In this document: one piece after another, positions 1 through 7,042 of the stretch
Numbering within the stretch: the first letter of the stretch is position 1
How the letters are laid out: every line of letters begins with the position of its first letter
NCBI GenBank assembly: GCA_964490435.1
Contig: CAZBCF010000017.1
Span: forward strand, 1 to 28,812
Length of the DNA stretch: 28,812 bases
From: IMCC26077 sp964490435
Lineage (GTDB): Bacteria > Actinomycetota > Actinomycetes > Nanopelagicales > Nanopelagicaceae
Direction of reading: 5' to 3'
Translations under genes and position numbers: made by a program
Notes under the pieces: model-generated
Databases searched by the model: none
The model's input: the letters and a program-made list of their open reading frames with translations, nothing else
Told to the model about the DNA's origin: nothing

Positions 1-2
1 GA

Positions 3-557
3 AACGGTGTAGTGGTCGCAATCCCGCATTACGTGAATGTAGGTGGCCCAAACACGAAACTCGATCCTGCATTGCAAGAAGCCTGGCATGGGTTCGATGC
101 ACAAAGTGCCATCTCTACCAAACTGGGAATACCGGCACTTGTTCTCAATGATGCGGAAGTGCATGGTGCAGGCATCATTACTGGAACTGGCTATGAAGTG
201 GTCATCACCCTAGGGACAGGTCTCGGGTTTGCCATTTTCTATGGAGGAAAACTAGCCCCTCACTTCGAACTCTCACACGCCACGGTTCGAAGAAACACTA
301 CATTCGATACGTGGATCGGTGAACACGAGCGCAAGCGTCTAGGAAACATTTTCTGGTCACGCAGGGTCCGGCAAATGGTCGAAGAACTACGGCCAGTTTT
401 CAGGTGGGATCGCCTGTACATCGGTGGTGGAAACTCTCGATTGATAAGGCCAGCAGATCTAGAGCGCATGGGTGATGACGTTGTGGTTGTTCCTAATACC
501 GCCGGCGTCGCCGGTGGCGTGCGGGCGTGGAGCCTGGAGCATTACCACCGCGACTAG
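3..557 (+). CDS. ROK-family sugar kinase, polyphosphate glucokinase-like (5' end missing)
   Basis: Only the C-terminal 184 codons are inside the window; the frame is open to the left edge, so the GTG at position 12 is not assumed to be the start. Visible marks of a ROK kinase related to polyphosphate glucokinase are LNDAE (catalytic Asp region), TLGTGLGFAIF with the following GGKLAPHFEL segment (phosphate-binding and substrate loop), LYIGGGNS (second nucleotide-binding loop) and a closing NTAGVAGG segment. Family members phosphorylate glucose in the cytoplasm with polyphosphate and/or ATP. The usual Glu-Leu-Gly-His of the substrate loop reads Glu-Leu-Ser-His here, so the sugar specificity should not be assumed. 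It converges with the SRPBCC gene, with 11 nt between the stop codons. Confidence 0.85.
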   Translation, partial: NGVVVAIPHYVNVGGPNTKLDPALQEAWHGFDAQSAISTKLGIPALVLNDAEVHGAGIITGTGYEVVITLGTGLGFAIFYGGKLAPHFELSHATVRRNTTFDTWIGEHERKRLGNIFWSRRVRQMVEELRPVFRWDRLYIGGGNSRLIRPADLERMGDDVVVVPNTAGVAGGVRAWSLEHYHRD

Positions 558-568
558 TTAAATCAGAC

Positions 569-1015
569 TTACTCGGCTAACTTCTTGAGATTAACTAGAG
601 ATTTCGCCATTGCTGTTGGAGACCAAACGACTTCGCGCTTCATAAGTATTTTCGGTGCGGTGCGCCCATCCATCCACTCCGTAACCTCAGTCCGATTGCC
701 ATCAAGTGCTCTGAATTCATAGCGCCATATATTCCGGGCAAGAGGAGTCCAGGCGATGAGCTTGTCCTGCTCGAACTCGACCACTTTGTTCTTCATGACA
801 TAAGGCAGACCTCGACGCATCTTCATCCAGAAAATCGAGCCAAGTTCTAACTTCTCAGGCCCGACCATCTCACCTTGTACCATCTTGGAACCATCAATAA
901 CTGGATGCATCTTCGGGTTAGCCACTAGCGCGAAGATCTTGGCTGCAGGGGCTTCAATGACGATTCGAGCCCCCACAAGCCATGGGTTGCCAGAGTCGAC
1001 GATTTCTGCGCGCAC
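569..1015 (-). CDS. SRPBCC (START/Bet v1-like) family protein
   Basis: This 148-residue protein has the layout of small bacterial SRPBCC proteins: an early strand with IEAPAAKIFALVANP (the typical 'apae.vw..l.dp' helix entry), a central run of strands, WTPLARNIWRYEFRAL, a Thr-Glu-Val-Thr-Glu-Trp strand and a final long helix ending VNLKKLAE. Such proteins form a deep hydrophobic cavity and bind lipids, polyketides or other small apolar molecules; no catalytic residue can be named. The start chosen is a GTG; no good Shine-Dalgarno or TAnnnT box stands at the expected distance, so the exact start is less certain. It is monocistronic, divergent from the HTH regulator and convergent with the ROK gene. 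Confidence 0.8.
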   Translation of the reverse strand: MRAEIVDSGNPWLVGARIVIEAPAAKIFALVANPKMHPVIDGSKMVQGEMVGPEKLELGSIFWMKMRRGLPYVMKNKVVEFEQDKLIAWTPLARNIWRYEFRALDGNRTEVTEWMDGRTAPKILMKREVVWSPTAMAKSLVNLKKLAE

Positions 1016-1076
1016 GCCCTAAGTCAAGCAAAGTTAACACTCGGGGTGCAACAGATGACTGACACGTCTTGAGATG

Positions 1077-1105
1077 TTGCATTAATGCTACATAGTATTT
1101 ATGCT
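1077..1105 (+). promoter_or_regulatory. Promoter of the HTH-DUF418 operon, likely leaderless
   Basis: TTGCAT (1077-1082), a 17-nt spacer and TATGCT (1100-1105) form a sigma-70-like promoter. The -10 box ends 6 nt before ATG 1112, so the transcript should begin at or next to the start codon. This favours ATG 1112 over the in-frame ATG at 1085, which lies inside the promoter. Confidence 0.65.
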
Positions 1106-1110
1106 ACATA
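1081..1110 (+). repeat. Direct repeat overlapping the promoter, candidate autoregulatory operator
   Basis: Two 14-nt copies (1081-1094 and 1097-1110) share 13 of 14 bases, core ATGCTACATA, with a 16-nt period. One copy sits in the spacer, the other covers the -10 box and transcription start, a position fit for repression by the HTH protein encoded directly downstream. Confidence 0.6.
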
Positions 1111-1111
1111 C

Positions 1112-1345
1112 ATGAGCCGCAATCCCGAGGAGCCGGTTTACAACCGGATCGAGCAGGCACGCACCGCCCTGGGGCTTACTCGGCAGGAACTCGCTGACCA
1201 GGTGGGGGTCCACTACCAGACCATCGGCTACCTAGAGCGTGAGGAATACAGCCCCTCTCTAGTCCTAGCCCTTCGCATCTCCGAAGCACTCAACACCCCC
1301 ATCTCTGAACTGTTCTCACTCGCCCAATTCAAGAAAGGCAGATAA
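1112..1345 (+). CDS. Small Cro/CI-type HTH transcriptional regulator
   Basis: A 77-residue protein made almost entirely of one XRE-type helix-turn-helix: helix 1 around NRIEQARTALGLT, helix 2 RQELADQVGV, recognition helix YQTIGYLEREEY, then PSLVLALRISEALN and the ending PISELFSL. This is the compact YozG-like class of DNA-binding proteins. It is followed without gap by a membrane protein (TAA then ATG), an arrangement common for regulator plus membrane-partner modules. The start at 1112 rests on the promoter geometry; an alternative ATG at 1085 would add nine residues. It likely represses its own operon through the direct repeats at 1081-1110. Confidence 0.88.
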   Translation: MSRNPEEPVYNRIEQARTALGLTRQELADQVGVHYQTIGYLEREEYSPSLVLALRISEALNTPISELFSLAQFKKGR

Positions 1346-2191
1346 ATGTCGGAACTATCGATTGTTATCATCAATCTCGTAGCGCTAGCAATCGCGTACC
1401 TATACATCTACCCGAAGTATGGAGGTAATGATGTTAAGAGATTGGCTTGGTTGGACATCGGTGTCGGTGGGCTGCTTTTACTAGTTCTTGCACCGTTTAA
1501 CTGGGACTCCCCGAATGGTTACACCTTCTTTGTCTTCGATACTAATTGGTGGATATTTGCCATTCTTAGTTATGCCTTGCTTGAACTGCCTCTCTTCTAC
1601 TTTTATGTCAAAGCTCGCGGACTGGGTTCCCAGTACCGCGAAATGTTCGCGCTTAATTCTGGATTTACTCAGATGGCAAGCGAGAAATCTGTTCAGAAAC
1701 AGCTCGCTGACACAAAGTGGGATGGTCTTCGAACAAAGGGCGCACTCAAATTCTTGGTCCTGAGCGCCAACGCGACTGCTCTGGTAGGAACAATCTTCCT
1801 TCTCCTAGTTGGAGATAATGATTGGGCAGCCCTAACAATTTTGTACATCGCAATCCTCTTCATCTTCTGGTTCTTACTCCGCACTGCTGTCCGTTTGATT
1901 CCGGATGCTCCAGATAAGGCCCTTGATGAGAGAATGATTCAACAGCGAAATAGCGTCTATCACCGTGCATATCAGTATCTTTTTGGAATATCTGCCCTAT
2001 TAGCAGGAGCTCTCTTTGGTTACGCGGTAGGAACAGACTTTTTTGACGATGGAGATGGATTTAACTATCAGATTGACCTCACCTGGCCACAGATAAATGC
2101 GATTTTCTGGCTAGTCTTCGGTTACGCCTACATGCTTCCCTCGCTGATTATGGCCTGGCGCGAATCAAAGCGTCTTGAAAGGCAATTATGA
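1346..2191 (+). CDS. Integral membrane protein encoded with the HTH regulator
   Basis: A 281-residue protein with about seven hydrophobic segments (roughly residues 3-22, 34-50, 65-88, 133-155, 161-180, 213-228 and 248-270). Between the fifth and sixth lies the polar stretch DKALDERMIQQRNSVYHRAYQYLFG, which resembles the 'DER...A' segment of DUF2178-type membrane partners of small HTH regulators; I cannot assign a family firmly. The ATG directly follows the TAA of the regulator, and the 3' end overlaps the DUF418 gene by four bases (ATGA), so the three genes are translationally coupled. A role in sensing or signalling at the membrane is a guess from context. Confidence 0.75.
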   Translation: MSELSIVIINLVALAIAYLYIYPKYGGNDVKRLAWLDIGVGGLLLLVLAPFNWDSPNGYTFFVFDTNWWIFAILSYALLELPLFYFYVKARGLGSQYREMFALNSGFTQMASEKSVQKQLADTKWDGLRTKGALKFLVLSANATALVGTIFLLLVGDNDWAALTILYIAILFIFWFLLRTAVRLIPDAPDKALDERMIQQRNSVYHRAYQYLFGISALLAGALFGYAVGTDFFDDGDGFNYQIDLTWPQINAIFWLVFGYAYMLPSLIMAWRESKRLERQL

Positions 2192-3345
2192 AACAGGAGC
2201 GAGATCTAGCGCCTGATGTCTTAAGAGGATTTGCTCTACTTGGCATCCTGTTAGTCAACATTCAGTTCTTTGCAGTCGATAGCGCCGAGGGCGCACGCGG
2301 CCAGTGGGTCGAAGGATTCGCGAATGGAGGTGCCTCCTTCATCCTCTTCGCACTATTCCAAGGAAAGTTCTACCTGCTCTTCTCATTCCTCTATGGCTAT
2401 AGCTCGCACTACATCGTTCAGGGCGAGAAAGGCAATCGCAGGCGCTGGCTAAAGCGCTGCATGTTCTTGATGATTATCGGCGCACTCCACTTCACCTTCC
2501 TTTGGCATGGCGACATCCTCTTTGCTTATGGGCTCTTTGGATTACTACTTGCACTCTTCTTCTTCCGCCAAGACAAGACCATCAAACGATGGGCAATTGG
2601 CATCTTCACAGTTCAGGCAACTCTGTTGACCTTAGTTGCCGCAGGGATTTATTTTGCCGAGCGAAGCGACCCCACTTTAGAAGCGCTACCACCTAGCGCA
2701 CTTGATCAAGTAATGCGCACTGGCACGTACCTTGAATCGATCGCGCCACGACTGGAACTGTGGGTAATTGGTTTTTTTGGCTCAGGGGTCTTCATCTTGG
2801 GTGGCTTGGCATTCGTTGCATTCCTGCTGGGGTTACGTGCTGGTCGGGCTTCTGCGCTGTCGAGCGACTCCGCCGTCATTAACACCAAGCGCTGGATGTT
2901 CATCGGTTACGGTTATGGAATTCCGCTTCAACTGGTGGCTGGAACGATCTATCTCAGCAATGAGAATGCCGTCGATACATCTGAAGCCATTTACTTGATT
3001 TCTGTCCTGGTTTCACTTGTTGGAGCGCCGCTACTTACGATGGCTTACATTGCCACATTTTTGCGATTGCTCCCCCGTTTTGCATCGAGGATGACATGGA
3101 TGCGCGCTGCTGGACAAATGTCACTTACCACCTACTTGATTCAATCACTTCTGCAGATGTTGATTTTTGCACCATGGGGACTTGGTCTCTTCCAAAAGGT
3201 CGACATGTGGGCGGTCCTACTCATTGGAATCGCTACCTGGTTGCTTCAGATCTGGGGCGCGCACTGGTGGATTAATCGATTCGGTCAAGGACCTATGGAG
3301 AAATTGATGGCGAAACTCACCCGAAAGCCTGCCCTAACTAGTTAG
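2188..3345 (+). CDS. DUF418 / YeiB-like membrane protein
   Basis: This 385-residue polytopic membrane protein begins with DVLRGFALLGILLVNI (residues about 9-25), the hallmark of the heparan-alpha-glucosaminide acetyltransferase-like/DUF418 family. The FLYGYSSHYIVQG segment follows, then the terminal DUF418 block with AAGQMSLTTYLIQSLLQM and APWGLGLF. About ten transmembrane helices can be drawn. Family members are implicated in acyl transfer across or at the membrane, but most have no tested role. The start ATG overlaps the upstream stop. The last 8 nt overlap the convergent ABC permease gene. Confidence 0.88.
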   Translation: MKQERDLAPDVLRGFALLGILLVNIQFFAVDSAEGARGQWVEGFANGGASFILFALFQGKFYLLFSFLYGYSSHYIVQGEKGNRRRWLKRCMFLMIIGALHFTFLWHGDILFAYGLFGLLLALFFFRQDKTIKRWAIGIFTVQATLLTLVAAGIYFAERSDPTLEALPPSALDQVMRTGTYLESIAPRLELWVIGFFGSGVFILGGLAFVAFLLGLRAGRASALSSDSAVINTKRWMFIGYGYGIPLQLVAGTIYLSNENAVDTSEAIYLISVLVSLVGAPLLTMAYIATFLRLLPRFASRMTWMRAAGQMSLTTYLIQSLLQMLIFAPWGLGLFQKVDMWAVLLIGIATWLLQIWGAHWWINRFGQGPMEKLMAKLTRKPALTS

Positions 3346-4129
3346 AGACATCTCGCTTTGCAAAGAGCGCCGTAGCAATTCCGCCGAAGATGGTCAGATA
3401 AATTGCCGAGCCCACCAGAGCGTAGGTATAGCTGATGTCTCCAGTCGAATTCTCCGAAATTAGGCTCATCAATTGACCTGGTAGCCACTTATCCAAGCCG
3501 TCGACGGTGAACGAGAGAATCCCTTCCAAGATAAGAATCCACGCCAATGAGATGGAAATCGATGAGATTGGCGAGCGCAAAATGATTCCTACCGCCATTC
3601 CCACCGTGCCGTATGCGATCGCCGAAAGATAGACATTTCCTAGGTTCGAATAGAGTAGTTGGAGCGATTCGCTTGAGAACCAGGCATCAGTGTTGATGTC
3701 TTTAGTCGGCGCAAGTGCAATCGAAATCCCAATACTTCCGATAGCGCTTACGAGAACAGTGAGCAGCGCAAAACTACACATCGCCACGTATTTCCCAGCA
3801 AGGAGAACAAGGCGCTTTGGTTGTCTGACAAGTAGGTTACGTAGCGTCCCGTTGGTGTATTCAAGGGCAGTCTGCGCTGCAAAGACCGAGAGCGCGATAG
3901 TGCCAAGCAAGCCTGCGAAGTTGGTGAAACCCAAGTAGAGCCCGCTAGGCAGCGCCAAAGTGTCGCGCGTGATAATGCGACCGCGAGGTCCGTTCCCGCC
4001 CTCAGAGTCGAGCAAGAGAAAGAGCAAGGCAGTGATAAGGACGCTTAAGCCAAAGACAATCCCCAAGGTGCCGCCAAAGAGCGTTGGCCGGCGAAGTTTG
4101 CGCCACTCGGCGCGAAAAACACGAATCAT
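3338..4129 (-). CDS. ABC-2 type exporter permease
   Basis: A 263-residue permease with the N-terminal signature of ABC-2 exporters (FRAEWRKLRRPTLF followed by a first membrane helix), an ectodomain loop, then a second helix block with NGTLRNLLVRQPKRLVLLAGKY, which in this family couples to the ATPase, and three to four more helices. It ends with AIYLTIFGGIATALFAKRDV. It pairs with the ATPase encoded just upstream (4-nt overlap of start and stop). The substrate is unknown; relatives export antibiotics, lantibiotics or lipids, or handle resistance. Its stop codon lies inside the DUF418 gene end. Confidence 0.88.
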   Translation of the reverse strand: MIRVFRAEWRKLRRPTLFGGTLGIVFGLSVLITALLFLLLDSEGGNGPRGRIITRDTLALPSGLYLGFTNFAGLLGTIALSVFAAQTALEYTNGTLRNLLVRQPKRLVLLAGKYVAMCSFALLTVLVSAIGSIGISIALAPTKDINTDAWFSSESLQLLYSNLGNVYLSAIAYGTVGMAVGIILRSPISSISISLAWILILEGILSFTVDGLDKWLPGQLMSLISENSTGDISYTYALVGSAIYLTIFGGIATALFAKRDVSN

Positions 4130-5031
4130 TTCTCGCCCCCAGTGATCTCGAAGAAGCTCTCTTCAAGAGTTGGTCGCGTCACCTGTAACTGGGTGAGCAC
4201 GATTCCCTTAGCAAATGCGCTCTTATTCAAATCGCCAGCGAATCTCTCGGGCGCGGTGATGACTAACTCGTCATCTGCAATCCCGCTGGGAAATCCCGCG
4301 GCAGTAGCGATCTCTTGCAGCGCAGTCAATTCAGATGCATTACTCGCCTTTACTGCCAGACGTGGTTTTTGCGCAGCGAGGAGTTCTTTGGTCGCGCCCT
4401 GAAAAAGCACTTTGCCATGATCGACGACAACCAAGTGATCAGCGATTACTTCAAGTTCACTCAAAATGTGTGATGAGACAAATATCGAAATTCCTGAATC
4501 TGCGAGCGAGCGAAGCAAATTTCTTACCTCGTGGATACCTGCTGGATCTAAGCCGTTCACAGGTTCATCAAGAATCAATACTTTTGGATTTGGTAATAGC
4601 GCTGCCGCAATGCCCAAACGTTGCTTCATGCCCAGTGAGTAGGTCTTGAACTTCGAGGTCGCACGATCTGCAAGACCGACTAACGCCAACAAATCCTCGA
4701 CGCGCTCATAAGGAAAATTCCCGAGCCGAGCCAATACACGCAAGTTCTCTCGACCAGACAGCGCAGGATAGAAAGCCGGGCCTTCAATCATCGCTCCCAC
4801 ATAAGGAAGGTATGTCTCTGGCTCTGCGATTGAGTGCTCCAAAATTCGTGCGCTCCCTGTAGAAGGGCGAACCAACCCAAGGAGCATTCGAATAGTCGTG
4901 GTCTTGCCCGCGCCATTCGGACCAACAAAGCCTGTTATGGCGCCTGCAGGGATATCGAAGGTCACATGATCGACGGCAACCAACTCGCCATACTTCTTCG
5001 TCAGATTCTCTGCTGAGATAACGGCGCTCAC
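4126..5031 (-). CDS. ABC-2 type exporter ATP-binding protein
   Basis: A 301-residue cytoplasmic ATPase. Walker A is GPNGAGKTT at about residues 37-45, the signature SLGMKQ at 132-137, Walker B VLILDEP at 151-157 and the switch His in SSH at 188. The C-terminal 80 residues form the variable regulatory domain usual in CcmA/NatA-like exporters, ending in LEESFFEITGG. It energises the permease encoded next to it. The GTG start is preceded, six nt upstream, by TAGATT, so the mRNA is probably leaderless. The upstream ATG at 5036 is out of frame and rejected. Confidence 0.93.
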   Translation of the reverse strand: MSAVISAENLTKKYGELVAVDHVTFDIPAGAITGFVGPNGAGKTTTIRMLLGLVRPSTGSARILEHSIAEPETYLPYVGAMIEGPAFYPALSGRENLRVLARLGNFPYERVEDLLALVGLADRATSKFKTYSLGMKQRLGIAAALLPNPKVLILDEPVNGLDPAGIHEVRNLLRSLADSGISIFVSSHILSELEVIADHLVVVDHGKVLFQGATKELLAAQKPRLAVKASNASELTALQEIATAAGFPSGIADDELVITAPERFAGDLNKSAFAKGIVLTQLQVTRPTLEESFFEITGGEK

Positions 5032-5037
5032 CTCATA

Positions 5038-5055
5038 AATCTATCGTATCTATCG
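5038..5055 (-). promoter_or_regulatory. Leaderless promoter of ABC exporter with 9-bp tandem repeat
   Basis: On the minus strand TAGATT lies exactly 6 nt before the GTG start of the ATPase. It is the end of a 9-bp tandem repeat (CGATAGATA then CGATAGATT, 8 of 9 bases equal) that could be an operator. No convincing -35 is seen. Confidence 0.45.
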
Positions 5056-5145
5056 CTCTCGCCAGCTCACAGCAAACCCCCAGCCGGACGACACATTCGC
5101 GCCAACTACTCATTTGAATGTCAACGCTCCTGATGCAAATCCTGA

Positions 5146-5151
5146 TTAAAT
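5146..5151 (+). promoter_or_regulatory. -10 box of the DUF2231-cytochrome b5 gene
   Basis: TTAAAT ends 6 nt before the GTG start at 5158; the AGAGG just before the start is too close to serve as a Shine-Dalgarno. This suggests a leaderless transcript. The -35 region is not evident. Confidence 0.4.
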
Positions 5152-5157
5152 AGAGGC

Positions 5158-5877
5158 GTGGAATCTGTTTTTGACACGATCGCAGGGCTGCCAGTCCATC
5201 CCCTCGTCGTTCATTTTGCTGTCGTTTTATTGCCACTGGCCGCTCTTGGCGTCATAGTTTCAATCTTCTCCCCGAAAATACGCACCAGGTATCTGGGATT
5301 AAGCGTGTTGGGTGTCTTCTTAGGCACAGGTGCCGCATTCGTGGCCAAGCAATCTGGTGAAGCACTTGCCGAACGAGTTGGGCTGCCGGTTCGACACGCA
5401 GACTTAGGAACGTACCTTCTCATCGCATCTGCCATCTTCTTGCTGGTCTCCGCGCTCTGGTACCGACAGGGACGTGGAAAATCAATCGTCAGAACTAATC
5501 CATTAGGCGTATTGGTGGGGATTATTGGTATCTCAGTGATTGGACTCTCAATAATCACCGGACACACCGGAGCCGAGGCGGTATGGCAGGGCAAACTTCA
5601 ATCGAAGAGCGATGCGGTATCGACCGGAAGCGCCTCTGGGACGATCACGATGGCTCAAGTGGCAACGCACAACTCCCCCAGTGATTGCTGGAGCGCGATA
5701 GATGGCAAGGTCTACAACCTGACGCAATGGATTAACAAACATCCTGGAGGCGCAGTAGTCATCAAAGCGCTCTGTGGCAAAGATGGCAGCGCAGGCTTCA
5801 ATGGTCAGCATCAAGGCCAACGCAGGCCAGCCGATGAACTCTCGCGATTCCTCGTAGGAGCGCTCAAAAGTAACTAG
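5158..5877 (+). CDS. DUF2231 membrane domain fused to cytochrome b5-like heme domain
   Basis: This 239-residue protein has two parts. Residues 1-145 form a DUF2231-type membrane domain: four hydrophobic helices with LPVHPLVVHF near the N-terminus (His14, His19), His80 and His136 in GHTGAE. Residues 160-239 form a cytochrome b5-like domain: MAQVATHNSPSDCWSAIDGKVYNLTQWI, HPGG (His195, first axial heme ligand) and a likely second ligand His218 in NGQHQGQ. The b5 domain would sit at the membrane face, so a small redox or electron-transfer unit is likely; partner and substrate are unknown. It is monocistronic, divergent from the ABC exporter and convergent with the dehydrogenase at 5950. Confidence 0.85.
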   Translation: MESVFDTIAGLPVHPLVVHFAVVLLPLAALGVIVSIFSPKIRTRYLGLSVLGVFLGTGAAFVAKQSGEALAERVGLPVRHADLGTYLLIASAIFLLVSALWYRQGRGKSIVRTNPLGVLVGIIGISVIGLSIITGHTGAEAVWQGKLQSKSDAVSTGSASGTITMAQVATHNSPSDCWSAIDGKVYNLTQWINKHPGGAVVIKALCGKDGSAGFNGQHQGQRRPADELSRFLVGALKSN

Positions 5878-5899
5878 CGTGAGTAGATAACCGCCTCTG

Positions 5900-5914
5900 G
5901 GGTGAACTGCACCC
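5900..5914. terminator. Small GC-rich hairpin between convergent genes
   Basis: GGGTG, loop AACTG, CACCC. It lies in the 72-nt gap between the convergent stops at 5877 and 5950. There is no U-tract, so terminator function is only suggested by place. Confidence 0.3.
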
Positions 5915-5949
5915 AATCATCAAGAGGAAAAATGGGGCGCGCACAATAA

Positions 5950-6996
5950 CTAAAGCGCGATAACAACCTTCGCAGACAGAGCTGCATCACGTGCGATGAG
6001 AAACGCACTTACTGCATCGTCTAACGCAATGTTATGTGTGATGCACTCTGCTAACTCTGGATGCCTACTCAAGAGTGCAAGCGCGTTTTCCATCTCATGG
6101 TTTTGATTGTTAAAGCGGAATGCACCAATCAAGCGCACTTCTTTCGTGCCTAGTAATCCAATTTCGATGGGTTGTGCTCCACCGCTGATCATGCCAACTT
6201 GGATAATCACTCCACCGCGCTGCACGGAGTTCAAAGCCGCATTCAACGCCACAGTGCTTCCGCTACATTCGAAGACGACATCATAGGAATCTACAGGCAA
6301 CGTGTTTCCGTTCACGTTGATCACCTCATCAGCGCCCATGCGCAGCGCTCGCGCAAGCGCTTGATCGACAATATCTGTTGCCGCGATGTGCGCAGCGCCG
6401 GCATCTTTCACCGCAACAATTGTGAGAAGTCCAATCGGACCAGAACCTGAGATTAAAACTCTCTTACCCGCAACTGACCCTGCAAGTTCTAAGCCATGCA
6501 TTGAGACTGCAAGAGGTTCGGCTAAGACTCCCATCTGAAGCGAAAGATTTGGCGGAAGAACTCGTACCATCTCGCGTTTCACATAAAGGTACTCAGCGAG
6601 CGCACCTTGCGTATGTGGCGATGTTGCAGCGCTGCCTAGGTAACGAACACCGCGCCAAAGATGTGGTCGATCAGCCAACCCTGCGATGGGTTCTCCACCT
6701 TGCGCAGGAAAGACTGTTACAAGAGCGCCAGGTGCAAACTCTCCCAAGGGATCTTCATCAATTACGCCTGAAAGTTCATGGCCAGGAATCAATGGCTCCT
6801 GAATCACAAATCGACCGTTAGCGCCATCAAAGTAATAGTGCAGATCCGACCCACAGATTCCTACGTATACGACTTTAATTCGAATCTCGTCACGTGCTGG
6901 CGCGCGCAGTGGCAACTCGATGATTTCGCTATCTTCTTTACCGCGAATTGCAAAGGCGCGATAAGTACGCAAGGCACGCGCATCTTGATTCGACAT
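5950..6996 (-). CDS. Zinc-type alcohol dehydrogenase, L-idonate/L-gulonate 5-dehydrogenase-like
   Basis: A 348-residue medium-chain dehydrogenase. Catalytic zinc ligands are Cys48 (GICGSDLH) and the GHE motif at 72-74; the Rossmann loop is SGSGPIGLL; the downstream GAFRFNNQNHE and RYLGSAATSPHTQGALAEY segments resemble IdnD-type L-idonate 5-dehydrogenases. The four-cysteine structural zinc lobe, expected near residues 95-115, is absent (VFPAQGGEPIAGLADRPHL instead). The enzyme should oxidise a sugar acid or polyol with NAD(P). The start is the ATG at 6996; a longer open frame back to 7137 would run through the divergent gene and its promoter. TACCCT lies 7 nt upstream of this ATG, as in a leaderless promoter. 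The divergent neighbour, a fructuronate-reductase-like enzyme, suggests shared sugar-acid metabolism. Confidence 0.88.
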   Translation of the reverse strand: MSNQDARALRTYRAFAIRGKEDSEIIELPLRAPARDEIRIKVVYVGICGSDLHYYFDGANGRFVIQEPLIPGHELSGVIDEDPLGEFAPGALVTVFPAQGGEPIAGLADRPHLWRGVRYLGSAATSPHTQGALAEYLYVKREMVRVLPPNLSLQMGVLAEPLAVSMHGLELAGSVAGKRVLISGSGPIGLLTIVAVKDAGAAHIAATDIVDQALARALRMGADEVINVNGNTLPVDSYDVVFECSGSTVALNAALNSVQRGGVIIQVGMISGGAQPIEIGLLGTKEVRLIGAFRFNNQNHEMENALALLSRHPELAECITHNIALDDAVSAFLIARDAALSAKVVIAL

Positions 6997-7013
6997 GCAC
7001 CGAAGGGTATACC
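6985..7013 (+). promoter_or_regulatory. Promoter of the mannitol dehydrogenase-family gene
   Basis: TTGATT (6985-6990), spacer of 17 nt and TATACC (7008-7013). The -35 lies inside the first codons of the divergent dehydrogenase. Transcription would start near 7020, leaving a leader of about 23 nt before GTG 7043. Confidence 0.55.
7004..7009 (-). promoter_or_regulatory. -10 box of the idonate dehydrogenase-like gene
   Basis: Read on the minus strand, TACCCT ends 7 nt before ATG 6996. It overlaps the plus-strand -10 (TATACC, 7008-7013) within the palindrome GGTATACC, so the two divergent promoters compete for the same DNA. Confidence 0.4.
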
Positions 7014-7042
7014 GCGCAACCCTGCTGTGAAAGAATGCGCAT

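Noticed and set aside
5211..5916. Minus-strand open frames opposite the DUF2231-b5 gene
   Set aside because: Composition is that of antisense shadows, while the plus strand encodes recognisable domains.
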